Below are positions 30,812-39,932 of a stretch of DNA of 63,744 nucleotides, in pieces; within the stretch, counting starts at the first letter, position 1; each line of letters opens with the position of its first letter. Location of the stretch: NCBI GenBank assembly GCA_041665285.1, contig JBAYJC010000007.1, forward strand, positions 1 through 63,744, read 5' to 3'. The translations under genes were made by a program, and so were the position numbers. Source of the DNA: JBAYJC01 sp041665285. GTDB lineage: Bacteria; Patescibacteriota; Patescibacteriia; 2-12-FULL-60-25. The notes under the pieces were generated by a model. The model was not told the origin of the DNA and did no database searches. It saw only the letters and a list, made by a program, of their open reading frames with translations.

Positions 30812-31927
30812 TTATGCTTTTGCTTCCTCTTCTCCTTCTTTTTTCTCCTCTTTCTCATCCTTCGCCTTACGAAGCGACAAGCCCAGGCGATGGTTTTCTG
30901 GGTCAATGGAGATGATGCGGAAGTCGAATTCGTCGCCCATGCGTGCGATCTCGTTTACGTCGCGCACTGGCTTCGCGGAAAGTTCGCTGATGTGTGCCAA
31001 GCCGTGGATATCTGGATCAAGCTCCACGAAGAGTCCGAATGGGTTGATCTTGAGCACGCGTCCTTTGACCCACTGGCCAACATTGTATTTCTTCGCAACA
31101 TTTCTCCATGGATCTTCCACGAGCTTTTTCATGGAGAGGAAAATCTTGGAGCCTTCAATGTTGATGATTTCTGCGCGCACACGATCGCCGACTTTCAGCA
31201 CATCGCGTGGGTGATCAATGCGCTGCCAGGCGATTTCAGAGATGTGCACCAAGCCCTCGAGGTTCTCTTCAAAGCGGACAAACGCGCCGAAGTCTGTGAC
31301 AGCCGTGACAGCTCCTTCGACCTGTTCGCCAACCTTGTAGCGGGCGAGCACAGATTCCTGTTTGGTTTCCCACACAGCCTTTTCTGAAACCACGATCTTT
31401 TCTTCGTCCTCGTTCACATCAATAATCTTCACGTCCATGGCAGTGCCAACGAGCAACTTGAGCTTCTCGTGAATCTTGGATTTCTCACCACCAGCCACAC
31501 GTGGGTAGTTGTTTGGGGAGAGCTGGGAGACCGGGATAAACGCCGGGACATTCTCCACGCGTGTGATCAAGCCGCCCTTGTTGGCGTCCAAGATCTTCAC
31601 GTTGATGAGGGTACCTTGCGTAAAGAGCTCCTTGATCTTGTCCCAGGCACGTTTGCGACCAGCGCCCTTGAGGGAAAGTTCGAGCTCGCCGAATTCGTTA
31701 TCAAGCTCAATGACGGTCGCTTCGACCTCATCGCCCATGCGGAGGTCCAAGTTCTTGTCGAGCTCTGGACCGCGAATCAAACCAACCGTGATGCCGCCAA
31801 TGTCCACGCGGACCTCATTGCGACCTACGGCGATAACCGTGCCTTTGACAACGTCGTTTACCTTTGGGAAATAGGTATAGGTGTCGTCGCTCAGCAACTG
31901 CACAAAAGACTTTATGGCTTCTGACAT
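30812..31927 (-). CDS. rpsA: 30S ribosomal protein S1 (four S1 domains)
   Basis: 371 residues with four S1 RNA-binding domains, at about 25-95 (GTVIAVGRNEVRVDIGG), 108-185, 198-268 (VEGAVTAVTDFGAFVRFEENLEGLVHIS) and 285-355 (VKGRVLKINPFGLFVELDPDIHGLAHIS), and an acidic/Lys tail. It is shorter than the six-domain E. coli protein, as in many Gram-positive-like and CPR bacteria. S1 helps bring mRNA to the 30S subunit. This matters here because many mRNAs seem to lack leaders. The start at 31927 has no Shine-Dalgarno sequence. Confidence 0.92.
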   Translation of the reverse strand: MSEAIKSFVQLLSDDTYTYFPKVNDVVKGTVIAVGRNEVRVDIGGITVGLIRGPELDKNLDLRMGDEVEATVIELDNEFGELELSLKGAGRKRAWDKIKELFTQGTLINVKILDANKGGLITRVENVPAFIPVSQLSPNNYPRVAGGEKSKIHEKLKLLVGTAMDVKIIDVNEDEEKIVVSEKAVWETKQESVLARYKVGEQVEGAVTAVTDFGAFVRFEENLEGLVHISEIAWQRIDHPRDVLKVGDRVRAEIINIEGSKIFLSMKKLVEDPWRNVAKKYNVGQWVKGRVLKINPFGLFVELDPDIHGLAHISELSAKPVRDVNEIARMGDEFDFRIISIDPENHRLGLSLRKAKDEKEEKKEGEEEAKA

Positions 31928-32091
31928 AATGTGTAGGGAATCCTGTATTCCAGCAGGCCCATCGTCGCGATGCTGTGCGTAAAAACCGCCAGTCCACCGG
32001 ACGCCGGGACAGATGGCAGGAGATTAGAGGAAATCGGACAGACCGTCAAGGCGCGGGGTGTTTTAGCGGTTTGTGCTACAATGTCCTTATT

Positions 32092-32631
32092 ATGCACCTT
32101 GCGGATTATCTTGATGTACTTACGCAGTATATTCCTGAGGATGAGCGGGAAGTTTGGGCGTTGTTTATTGATCAGCTCGAACAAGCAGACAACCTTACGC
32201 CAGAGCAACATGGGCGGGTGATTGAGTTGGGGCGTCGGTCTTGGATCCCACGTCGTGCTATTCAGCGCTACATCCAAGAAGAGGGCGCAGATCGAGAGTG
32301 GGAGGAGCTATTTCGCTACGCAAGGCCTACCACGGTTTTACTACTCACGCGCTTACTCAAACAACCAGGAGTCGTCACCTATGATGATGCGCTTGCTACG
32401 GACCGCGCGGTATATGCCTTGCATGACGCAGAAGAGCAAGAGCTCGAGCTGTTACGGCCAGAAGTGCACGCGCGATTATGGCAAGAAGAGCAGGGCACCA
32501 TCCAGCCATATTTGTCTCGCGCAGAGCAAGAGCTCGCGCAACTCGATCAACGATTTCAATCCATGAAAGAAGCAGGGATCCTCACGTCAGAGGAAGAGTA
32601 TCAGGCGTTTGTAGAAGGGGAGATGGTGTAA
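32092..32631 (+). CDS. Hypothetical helical protein
   Basis: 179 residues, fully soluble and acidic. It is predicted nearly all helical (DYLDVLTQYIPEDEREVWALF, AIQRYIQEEGADREWEEL, EEQELELLRPEVHARLW, AEQELAQLDQRFQSMKEAG). The C-terminal 60 residues have coiled-coil character. No domain recognised. Leaderless class 1: an extended -10 (TGC TACAAT) ends 9 nt before the ATG and there is no Shine-Dalgarno sequence. It is divergent from the S1 gene. A regulatory or adaptor role would be a guess. Confidence 0.6.
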   Translation: MHLADYLDVLTQYIPEDEREVWALFIDQLEQADNLTPEQHGRVIELGRRSWIPRRAIQRYIQEEGADREWEELFRYARPTTVLLLTRLLKQPGVVTYDDALATDRAVYALHDAEEQELELLRPEVHARLWQEEQGTIQPYLSRAEQELAQLDQRFQSMKEAGILTSEEEYQAFVEGEMV

Positions 32632-32642
32632 AAAATTCAGAA

Positions 32643-32745
32643 AAGGGGTCAGGTACCATTTTTCATATTGAAAAATGTATTTTGGTTGTGATTCTAGCAA
32701 AAGAAGACGCCCACCGGTAGAAAAAATGGGGTCAGGTACGACGGG
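32643..32745. repeat. GGGGTCAGGTAC-flanked element
   Basis: Two direct copies of GGGGTCAGGTAC (near 32645 and 32728) enclose a hairpin (ATTTTTCATATTGAAAAAT). The same GGGGTCAGG word bounds elements at 53143-53240 and 54555-54653. Such words are typical of repeats mobilised by REP-associated (Y1) transposases in other bacteria. No such gene is in the window. Confidence 0.6.
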
Positions 32746-33766
32746 AGAGGATATTTTTGATGATGGCTGCCGCCGCGCTCCAGCTTCCGAGTGTTGTTGT
32801 GGTTTGATGGTGTTCTGGGTGTTCGAGTACGTCCGCCAGGGCCACGGCCCATAGGTGCGGCTTGGCTGGGGGAGCAAATAGCGTGCCTTGGGGCGCGGTT
32901 TCGGGGAGAGCGCCGGCTGTTGAGGCAATGCAGGGCGTGTGAAATTGCGCGGCTTCGTGCAAAGGGAGGCCAAAACCTTCGTACCAGCTTGGATAGAGGA
33001 GTGCGCACGTGTTTTGCATGAGCCAAGCAAGAGTCTTGTCCGTTGGACGTTCTATCGCGAGCACGTCTTTTTCTGGACGAACCTTTCGGCCCACGGCAAC
33101 AAACTGCACGTCGGCATAGCGAACGTCATTTTTTATCGCGTGAAATGCCGCTAAAGCGCAGGCGCTATTTTTTCGCGCATCACCAAACCCGAGCGAGAGG
33201 ACAAAACGGCGTCCTTTGAGTGATGGAACTGCGTCTGCCTCTGCGATTATCGGAATCGAACTTATCCCCATGGGGATAACCGTGATTTTGTCTGTGGATA
33301 TATCCAGTAGGCGAATGAGATCGTTTCGTGTTCGTTCTGATACGGCGAAGAGATGCGTGGCATTTTTGATGAGTTTTTTCGCTTGAACAGCGCGATGCCA
33401 CCATTGAGCCTTGAAAGAAAACCAGCGCGGCTCTATCAAAAATGACAGGTCATGAACAACGAGCGTATACGGAACACGTGGCTCGCCGATAAAGCCGATG
33501 TTTGGCAAAAAGAGGTGATCAGGTTTCTCTTTTGCGAATACGCGATCAAAAGAAGTGAGTCGCGCGACGCAAAGCGAGGACCAAAGCTTATTGGGGATTC
33601 TGATGTGGGTGAATGGCGCGGATTGTCGACGCATTCCCGTTGTCCCCAACACGAACCTATGCTCTGGGCACGCATCGATCAGCGCGGGGATCAATCCGCG
33701 TGCCACGCGTGGGACTCCGCCCGCAATACCATCAACCATGGGCCGGGCATCCACCAGGATTGTCAT
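32732..33766 (-). CDS. Glycosyltransferase, GT4 family
   Basis: 344 residues, GT-B fold. N-terminal ILVDARPMVDGIAGGVPRVARGL loop, central VVHDLSFLIEP, and a C-terminal donor-binding domain with the EX7E-type motif YEGFGLPLHEA (nucleotide-sugar binding). It transfers a sugar, probably to a lipid-linked glycan at the cytoplasmic face. The sugar is not predictable. Its ATG overlaps the stop of the upstream GT4 gene by 4 nt (ATGA), so the two are coupled. Third gene in a glycan cluster with 33763 and 34897. Confidence 0.82.
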   Translation of the reverse strand: MTILVDARPMVDGIAGGVPRVARGLIPALIDACPEHRFVLGTTGMRRQSAPFTHIRIPNKLWSSLCVARLTSFDRVFAKEKPDHLFLPNIGFIGEPRVPYTLVVHDLSFLIEPRWFSFKAQWWHRAVQAKKLIKNATHLFAVSERTRNDLIRLLDISTDKITVIPMGISSIPIIAEADAVPSLKGRRFVLSLGFGDARKNSACALAAFHAIKNDVRYADVQFVAVGRKVRPEKDVLAIERPTDKTLAWLMQNTCALLYPSWYEGFGLPLHEAAQFHTPCIASTAGALPETAPQGTLFAPPAKPHLWAVALADVLEHPEHHQTTTTLGSWSAAAAIIKNILSRRT

Positions 33767-34845
33767 AGACTATGTGTGATAAACGCCTGCATTTGCTCTT
33801 TGAAGCGTTCTTTTGAGAATGTTGCGGCGTGCGCGCGGATGGTCTGCGCGTCAAACCGGCTGGCATCAAAGTTTTTGACAGCGGCTATGACAGCTTCTGG
33901 CGTTTGCGCATCAATGAATTGCCCTGTCACACCTTCCACGACCGTTTCCGTGGCGCCTCCTTTGCGATAGGCGATGACGGGCCGTCCAGCGGACATGGCT
34001 TCAATGGCCGTGATGCCGCAGTCTTCCATTTGTGGATTGAGAAAACCAATCGCATCACGGAATAGTCGATGCTTTGTCGCTTCATCAGCGTGGATGATGA
34101 ATTCGGTTTTTGGACCAGCGATTGCGCGTAAACGACGTTCTTCCGGGCCATAGCCAAAGATTTTGAGAGGCAAATCAAGCGCAGAAAAGGCACGAAGAAG
34201 CACATCGAATTTTTTATAGGCGACAAAACGCCCACCAGCAAGCCAATAGGAACCAGGACCTGTGGCAAGCGGAATGGCGCTCACATCCACAGGGGGATAG
34301 ATCACGGTTGATGCGCGTTGATAGTAACGATGAATGCGCTGTTGTGAGGTGCGGCTATTTGTGAGGAGGTGGTCCGGACGGTCTGCGGCTAAGCGATCCC
34401 ATTGGCGCATGCGATGGAGAAAGGGAGGAAGGATCCACTTCACGATCGCGGGTTGCGGCAGATCATTTACATAGCTCAAGCGCTCTTGCCAGAGAAAACG
34501 CGTGGGCGTGTGGCAGTAACAAATATGCTTTGCTTCCGGTGAAATGATTACCCCTTTGGCAAAGGTGGATGAGGAAGAAAGGACAAGGTCAAAATGTGTG
34601 AAGTCGAACGACTCAATGGCTTGCGGCATAAACGGCAAGTACCATTGATAGTGTTTTGGAGCAAAAGGCAGGCGATTCAACGAAGATGTGATGATGGTCG
34701 CACCGTGAAAACCTTTGTGCGTGAGTTCTGGATCGTGAAAAAGAGAAAAGATGGGCGCAGAGGGAAACATTTCGTGAAATGCCAAAAACACGCGCTCTGC
34801 GCCACCATCTTGGATCAAGTAATCGTGGACGAGTGCCACGCGCAT
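33763..34845 (-). CDS. Glycosyltransferase, GT4 family
   Basis: 360 residues, GT-B fold. MRVALVHDYLIQDGGAERVF is the usual N-terminus of WbaZ/RfaB-type mannosyltransferases. ICYCHTPTRFLWQ and the donor site MEDCGITAIEAMSAGRPVIAY follow. It adds a hexose during surface polysaccharide or glycoprotein glycan synthesis. The start at 34845 (not 34854) is set by an extended -10 (TGC TAAAAT) that ends 7 nt upstream, so the mRNA should begin at the ATG. It overlaps the next GT gene. Confidence 0.85.
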   Translation of the reverse strand: MRVALVHDYLIQDGGAERVFLAFHEMFPSAPIFSLFHDPELTHKGFHGATIITSSLNRLPFAPKHYQWYLPFMPQAIESFDFTHFDLVLSSSSTFAKGVIISPEAKHICYCHTPTRFLWQERLSYVNDLPQPAIVKWILPPFLHRMRQWDRLAADRPDHLLTNSRTSQQRIHRYYQRASTVIYPPVDVSAIPLATGPGSYWLAGGRFVAYKKFDVLLRAFSALDLPLKIFGYGPEERRLRAIAGPKTEFIIHADEATKHRLFRDAIGFLNPQMEDCGITAIEAMSAGRPVIAYRKGGATETVVEGVTGQFIDAQTPEAVIAAVKNFDASRFDAQTIRAHAATFSKERFKEQMQAFITHSL

Positions 34846-34896
34846 GGCCGGCATTTTAGCAGGCGCACGTCCGAAAGGGAGGAGGGGTCAAGAGCG

Positions 34897-36306
34897 TTAC
34901 GTATCACCTCTGCCTTGCAACACGGCAAGTGGCGTCTTCAGCAGGATGTACATGTCTAATGCCAGAGACCAATTTTCCATATACCAGATGTCGAGCTTCA
35001 CTTCCTCATCAAAGTCCAGGTCTGATCGTCCGCTGATTTGTGCGAGGCCTGTGATGCCGGGTTTGATCGCGAGCACGCGACGTTGGTATGGCTTGTAGTT
35101 CGCGACTTCCTCCGGATAGTGAGGCCGCGGACCCACCAGGCTCATGCGTCCAAGAAGCACAAGGACGAATTCTGGAAATTCGTCGATGGACCATTTGCGA
35201 ATAAAACGCCCCACGCGTGTGATGCGAGGGTCATCCTTGATTTTTACAAGCGGGCCTTTGCGCGTGTCTTGATGTGCGAGCGTGGTATAGCGCATGCTGT
35301 GCACACGATCGAACATGGAGCGAAACTTGAAATAACGAAACGGCCGTCCTCCTTCGCCAATGCGCTCTACAGGCTCGCCGTCGTCCAGGCGGCTAAAAAA
35401 GATGGGGCCTTTGGAGTCGAGTTTGATGGCAATGATCGTCAGTAAGAAAATCGGGGAGGTGATGGTCAAGAATAGAAGCGAGCACACCACATCGAACAGA
35501 CGTTTGGCGATTCTGCCCCAACCATCAAGTGTTGTGCGTTTTGCCTCAATGACCGGAACGCCTTCTGCGGTAGAGACCTCGATATTTGTGAAGGATGCCG
35601 CAAATAAATCCGCGAGATAGCGAAACGTCACGTTTTGGTTTGCGGCAAAGGCAATCAGGTCTTGTGCCGCATCTTTTGTAATGTCTGGATCTGCGAGCAG
35701 GATCACGTCGAGTTTTCTCTGGCGATGGAGCTTTTCAAGATCTTGGCGAGCCTGTTCATTCCAGGATTTGAACTGTCGCACAACCGTATAACCGATCACT
35801 GGACGCGCTTGATATAGGCTTTTGATATCATTTGCAGACTTTCCTTGGCCAATGATCGCAATCATTTGATGGCCTTTACGTGCACGAAGCAGAGATCGTC
35901 GAATCAGGCGGAGAATCACCCGCGAAAACCAGGTATAGAGAATCGTAAGACCCCAGACCGCAAGAACAACAAAGCGCGATGTCGCAAGCTCACGTTGGAA
36001 AAAGACAACTGCGATCACCACCATGATGCCAGCGGTGGAAGCGAGGATGATGCGTCCAAGCTCGCGCCAGGCAGATCTTCCGCGAATGCTGTAGAGCCCA
36101 CCGATCCAAAACAAGGCCATCCATACCAGAATAAAACCCGTGGCAGTGGCAAGATATTGCGGAAAGGGGATTTGCGTGAAAATCGGCCTGATTTCAATGA
36201 ATGCCTGGGAATAGCGCAGGGCATACGCACTCATGGCCGCGGCAAATAACGCCAAGAAATCCAAAGGAAGCAGGAGCGCGGTAAAGGTAAGATCAAGGCG
36301 TCGCAT
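34897..36306 (-). CDS. Polyprenyl-phosphate sugar-1-phosphate transferase
   Basis: 469 residues, WbaP/CpsE-like. Four N-terminal membrane helices, a CoA-binding-like Rossmann region (MIAIIGQGKSANDIKSLYQ), a fifth helix (VVCSLLFLTITSPIFLLTIIAI), and the bacterial sugar transferase domain with FKFRSM, KWSIDEFPEF and LVGPRPHYPEEV. It loads the first sugar phosphate onto undecaprenyl phosphate and so starts glycan assembly at the membrane. The two GT4 genes downstream would extend that glycan. The start at 36306 is family-consistent; a longer frame from 36747 has no support. Confidence 0.9.
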   Translation of the reverse strand: MRRLDLTFTALLLPLDFLALFAAAMSAYALRYSQAFIEIRPIFTQIPFPQYLATATGFILVWMALFWIGGLYSIRGRSAWRELGRIILASTAGIMVVIAVVFFQRELATSRFVVLAVWGLTILYTWFSRVILRLIRRSLLRARKGHQMIAIIGQGKSANDIKSLYQARPVIGYTVVRQFKSWNEQARQDLEKLHRQRKLDVILLADPDITKDAAQDLIAFAANQNVTFRYLADLFAASFTNIEVSTAEGVPVIEAKRTTLDGWGRIAKRLFDVVCSLLFLTITSPIFLLTIIAIKLDSKGPIFFSRLDDGEPVERIGEGGRPFRYFKFRSMFDRVHSMRYTTLAHQDTRKGPLVKIKDDPRITRVGRFIRKWSIDEFPEFVLVLLGRMSLVGPRPHYPEEVANYKPYQRRVLAIKPGITGLAQISGRSDLDFDEEVKLDIWYMENWSLALDMYILLKTPLAVLQGRGDT

Positions 36307-36363
36307 AGGATAGAATAGAATGAGTGTAGCGCACCCTGATTGCATCGGTCGAGGCCAATGAGG

Positions 36364-36392
36364 TTGACAGACTCCCTGGTCTTTGCTAAAAC
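36364..36392 (+). promoter_or_regulatory. Promoter of the 36428 gene
   Basis: TTGACA (36364-36369), 17 bp, TAAAAC (36387-36392), with a leader containing TTGGAGGA. It is divergent from the sugar transferase gene. Confidence 0.7.
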
Positions 36393-36427
36393 GTGTCCGG
36401 GCAATCACGCCCTGGTTGGAGGATTTC

Positions 36428-37177
36428 ATGACGCAGGAGAGCCCCAGGATCGTCGCCGGCTGCTTCACGTACGACATCGTGGCCCTGATCGAGCGCCACA
36501 CCGGGCGCAAGCACCAGGTGGGCAACACGAGACCCGACCCGGACCAGATCCAGGACCCCGTGTACCTGGAGCCGAGGGACGCGTCGCATGCTCTGCTTCT
36601 CGCGGCGCTCAAGTTCCTGCCCCTGTCCGAGGCGCTTGGCCTCGCGCGTCTGCCCGAGGACGATGTGACGCCCACGTCCGTGGTCCAGGGCCTGTGCACC
36701 TTGGCGTTCGCCGTGGTGCAGAAGCGCGAGCTCGAGCAGGGCGGCAAGGTGTCCGGTCAGCCGGATTGGACGCTCGAGCTCCACCGCAATGCACTCACCA
36801 TGGTGGCCAAGAAGTACGTGGAGTACACGCTCGCGCACGTCGCCGGCATGCGTTATGGCATCGGCCGACAGGGCGGACAGCTCGGGCACGGAGACTTCCT
36901 GAACATCCCGGACTGCTGTGGGCGCTGCGCCATGCTGGAGCAGATCATGCCCGCGTGGCAGACCTGCATGGCCAGGCCCGACAACCTGATCGCGGTCGCG
37001 GGCGTGCTCTCCAAGGTCACGGACCCGTTCGAGCACAAGGTCACGGACCCGTTCGAGCGCATCATGGTGCAGTACAAGATCATGATGGCGGTCAAGACCT
37101 CCGAGGACGGCCGTAGCTTCACGCCACCGGACCTCGTCACGCTCGGCGAGATCTTCGCCGGCATCAAACACGACTAG
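36428..37177 (+). CDS. Hypothetical protein, paralog of 37404-38102
   Basis: 249 residues, start after TTGGAGGATT. No signal or membrane helix; mostly helical (SHALLLAALKFLPLSEALGLA, ALTMVAKKYVEYTLAHVAG). A CxxC pair (CCGRC) lies near residue 162. The sequence VTDPFEHKVTDPFER is an 8-residue tandem duplication. The C-terminus FTPPDLVTLGEIFAGIKHD aligns with FSTEDLVQLCRIFAGLKDS of the next gene, and an N-terminal (S/A)HA(L/V)LL..(L/V)(K/R)FL block aligns too. Unknown family, strongly GC-rich codon choice. Class 2 monocistronic unit. Confidence 0.6.
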   Translation: MTQESPRIVAGCFTYDIVALIERHTGRKHQVGNTRPDPDQIQDPVYLEPRDASHALLLAALKFLPLSEALGLARLPEDDVTPTSVVQGLCTLAFAVVQKRELEQGGKVSGQPDWTLELHRNALTMVAKKYVEYTLAHVAGMRYGIGRQGGQLGHGDFLNIPDCCGRCAMLEQIMPAWQTCMARPDNLIAVAGVLSKVTDPFEHKVTDPFERIMVQYKIMMAVKTSEDGRSFTPPDLVTLGEIFAGIKHD

Positions 37178-37212
37178 CCCCTCCTCTCACGAGATGAGGG
37201 GTGTTTTATTTT
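37178..37212 (+). terminator. Terminator of the 36428 gene
   Basis: CCCCTC-CTCTCACGAGAT-GAGGGG hairpin then TGTTTTATTTT, right after the TAG stop. Near-copy of the orphan at 6784-6818. Confidence 0.8.
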
Positions 37213-37403
37213 GCATCTCTGTCATCGATTTTCGACTTTCGGCGGCGTGAATATGCTCTCGCGCACGAGAGGCGGGGCAGACTTTCCGCTACCGCGTCAT
37301 CAAGCTGGGCCACGCCGCGAGGCAGGTCTGCGATTTTGTCTTCTTTGTAGACTGGACATGCCGCCAAACTTATGATGAGCTGTGGCCACGGAGGTTCTCC
37401 ACC

Positions 37404-38102
37404 ATGAGCGATTTGGGAATGCCTGTGGCTCGGTTTCTGTGTGAGGTTGCCATGCACTGCGCGGACGGCGTGGGGCTGAAAGAAGACCCCAAGGCGCCAG
37501 ACGCGGAGGTCTTTGCGGAGTTCGAGCGGATGGCAGGTTCCCCACCGATGCCCGTGTCTCGCCAGGAGATCGCGCATGCAGTGCTCCTGACGGGTGTCAG
37601 GTTCCTGTCGATCGAGCAAGCGTGTGCCATGGCGGTCGTGCAGGAGCAGAACCTGAGCCCAGCCACGGTGAGCGCGAAACTGCTGGAGATCGCGCACATC
37701 TCCAACCCTGAGCGCCACGGCGATCAGGACGATGTTGTCCGGCACGTATTGAAGGTCGTCCAGACCTTTTCGGGATGCATTTTGCCGCATGTCGCGCTGT
37801 TGCAATCCCTGATCTCGCACGGCCATACCGCGGTGGCAGACCTGACCTTCTGGTACGAAACGCCCTGCGATTTGCCCACCTGCGTGCTTCGTAGCAAGGA
37901 GCGGCCCCTGCATATCGATTCCGTGAAGCTGTTCAACGGGATCGTGGCTTCTTCTTCCTTCATGCAACAGGTTGAGGACGAGGCGGTGCACAAGACGGTC
38001 GCTCTGAAGCTCCTCTTTGCCTGGCGACTGCGCCAAGGCAAGTTCAGTACTGAAGACCTGGTCCAGCTCTGCCGCATCTTCGCCGGCCTAAAGGACTCCT
38101 AG
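37404..38102 (+). CDS. Hypothetical protein, paralog of 36428-37177
   Basis: 232 residues, start after ACGGAGGTT. Helical and soluble (FLCEVAMHCADGVGL, IAHAVLLTGVRFLSIEQACAMAVVQ, VVRHVLKVVQTFSGCILPHVALLQSLI). Shares with the preceding gene the C-terminal DLVQLCRIFAGLKDS block and the AHAVLL..VRFLS block, so the two arose by tandem duplication and then diverged widely. Codon use is less GC-rich than its neighbour. The 226-nt gap upstream holds the previous terminator and leader only; I see no clear promoter. Confidence 0.6.
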   Translation: MSDLGMPVARFLCEVAMHCADGVGLKEDPKAPDAEVFAEFERMAGSPPMPVSRQEIAHAVLLTGVRFLSIEQACAMAVVQEQNLSPATVSAKLLEIAHISNPERHGDQDDVVRHVLKVVQTFSGCILPHVALLQSLISHGHTAVADLTFWYETPCDLPTCVLRSKERPLHIDSVKLFNGIVASSSFMQQVEDEAVHKTVALKLLFAWRLRQGKFSTEDLVQLCRIFAGLKDS

Positions 38103-38128
38103 ACACCTCACAAGGGTGTTGTTTTTTA
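38103..38128 (+). terminator. Terminator of the 37404 gene
   Basis: ACACC-TCACAA-GGGTGT hairpin followed by TGTTTTTT. Confidence 0.6.
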
Positions 38129-38149
38129 TGTATGCGTTGGAGGAGAACG

Positions 38150-39901
38150 TTATGCCGTCCAGTTTGGCCGGGGTCTCTTTTTTTCGAGCCAGGCGCGGAG
38201 TTGGTTGAGTGATTTTGTGTTGATGATATCACGTTTGGTGGCCCATCCACGACGCGCAATCGCCTCCCCGAGGGAGAGGAGGGTGAAGTGTTCTGGATCG
38301 TGCGCGTCCGTGTTGATGAACAGCGGCACGCCGGCGTCCACAGCCATGCGAACGTGTAGATCGCGCAAGTCTGTGCGATCTGGAAAGGCGTTGATTTCCA
38401 GGGCAACGCGATATTTTTTTGCGCCTGCAAGGATTGCTTTCATATCCAGCGGATATGGCTCGCGTTTGCCAATGAGGCGGCCGGTTGGGTGAAAGAGGCA
38501 ATCAACATGGGGGTTGCTCATGGCTCGGATAATGCGTTTCGTCGCCTCTTTTTCGGTCATGGAAAAGTGCGAATGAATGGCTATGCCTACACAATCAAGC
38601 GAGGCGAGCGTCTCGTCATCTAAATCAAGCGACCCGTCAGGTTTGATATCAACCTCTGCGCTTTTGAGAATACGCGCAAGAGACTGTCCACGTTGTTTGT
38701 TGAGGGTATCGATTTCTTTTCCTTGCTTTGCCACGCGTTTTTCATCCAAGCCGTTGATAAACGCCAGTGATTGCGTGTGATCTGTAATGGCAATGTAGTC
38801 TAGACCGTACGTTTTTGCGGCCACAGCCATGTCGCGGATGGTCGAGGTGCCATCTGACCAGTTTGTTTGTGTTTGGAGATCGCCTTTGACGGAACCATAC
38901 GGAAGAAGGTCGGGGAGTGTGTGGCGTTCTGCGGCAGAGAGCTCGTCGTGTCCAACACGAAGTTCTGGTGGCGGAGTATCAAGACCAAGTCGTTTGTAGA
39001 TCGCTTCTTCAGAGGCGCAGGTAAGGAGTTTCTTCCCTTTGAAAAGACCGTATTCATTCAAAAGCAGGCCTTGTCGAATCGCGCGTTCACGTAAAAGGAT
39101 ATTGTGACGCTTGTCGCCCGTGAAGTATTGGAGCGTTGCGCCAAAGACCTTGTCTGGCACAACGCGTAAATCAGCGTCAATTCCCATGGAGAGCCGCACG
39201 GATGAGCGTGTCTTGCCGTGTTCGTGCACAGTCTCCACTTCTGGCAGATGCACAAACGCTTTCATGACGCGCTCTGGATCACTCGACGTCGCCAGGAGGT
39301 CGATATCACCAACGGTTTCCTGCCGACGCCGCAAGGAACCGGCATACACACACTGCTTCACACCGGGAATGCGGGACAGTCGGGTCACGATATCTTCTGC
39401 AAGAGGGAGGATGTGCCCTAGAAGATGACGACCGGTCGAGCGCTTCATGAGGAGAATGCCTCGGGCGAGCTTTTCCTCGCTTTTTTCTCCAAACCCAGGC
39501 AAGTCGCGGACCTGTTGTTTACGTAGAACTTTTTCAAGATCCTTGAGGTTCTTCACACCAAGTTGTTCGTATAGATCGCGGATGTGTTTTGGACCCAGGC
39601 CTTGCACATGCGCCAGGCCATAGATGTCAACGGGAAATTTCTTTTTAAGTGCGTCGTAGGATCGAATACGTCCGGTACGAAAGTACTCGTCGATTTTTTC
39701 TGCAATAGCCTGTCCAATCGCCGGCAACTCCTTCAGCTCCTTGATACCACCCTTGCGCCAGGCCTCTTTGACCTCGTGTCCTAATGCGCCAATGCTTTCA
39801 GCGGCAAGTTGATACGCACGCGGCTTGAACGCGTCATCTTGCATGTCGTGCCAATAGGAAAACTCGAAAAGCATGCGTGTAAGGAACTCTGTGTCCGTCA
39901 T
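38150..39901 (-). CDS. polX: Family X DNA polymerase with PHP domain
   Basis: 583 residues, the bacterial PolX layout: 8-kDa and fingers helix-hairpin-helix regions (about 50-150; LPAIGQAIAEKI, LPGFGEKSEEKL), palm with GSLRRR and GD199-I-D201 catalytic Asp pair, D245 in IDADLRVV, and a C-terminal PHP domain from about 337. It fills short gaps in base-excision repair; the PHP part normally gives a Mn2+-dependent 3'-5' exonuclease/AP activity. Here the first PHP metal motif, usually DLHxHT, reads DLQTQT, so both histidines are Gln while other PHP motifs (ITDHT, AIHSHF) remain. Start with a perfect TATAAT 8 nt upstream: leaderless. Confidence 0.92.
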   Translation of the reverse strand: MTDTEFLTRMLFEFSYWHDMQDDAFKPRAYQLAAESIGALGHEVKEAWRKGGIKELKELPAIGQAIAEKIDEYFRTGRIRSYDALKKKFPVDIYGLAHVQGLGPKHIRDLYEQLGVKNLKDLEKVLRKQQVRDLPGFGEKSEEKLARGILLMKRSTGRHLLGHILPLAEDIVTRLSRIPGVKQCVYAGSLRRRQETVGDIDLLATSSDPERVMKAFVHLPEVETVHEHGKTRSSVRLSMGIDADLRVVPDKVFGATLQYFTGDKRHNILLRERAIRQGLLLNEYGLFKGKKLLTCASEEAIYKRLGLDTPPPELRVGHDELSAAERHTLPDLLPYGSVKGDLQTQTNWSDGTSTIRDMAVAAKTYGLDYIAITDHTQSLAFINGLDEKRVAKQGKEIDTLNKQRGQSLARILKSAEVDIKPDGSLDLDDETLASLDCVGIAIHSHFSMTEKEATKRIIRAMSNPHVDCLFHPTGRLIGKREPYPLDMKAILAGAKKYRVALEINAFPDRTDLRDLHVRMAVDAGVPLFINTDAHDPEHFTLLSLGEAIARRGWATKRDIINTKSLNQLRAWLEKKRPRPNWTA

Positions 39902-39932
39902 ACGCGGTTATTATACGCCTTTTTTGTTTTTC

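Noticed and set aside
36340..38036. Antisense frames of 261 and 276 codons and an alternative plus frame over the paralog pair
   Set aside because: No RBS, start or terminator fits them, and the sense frames show homology with each other.
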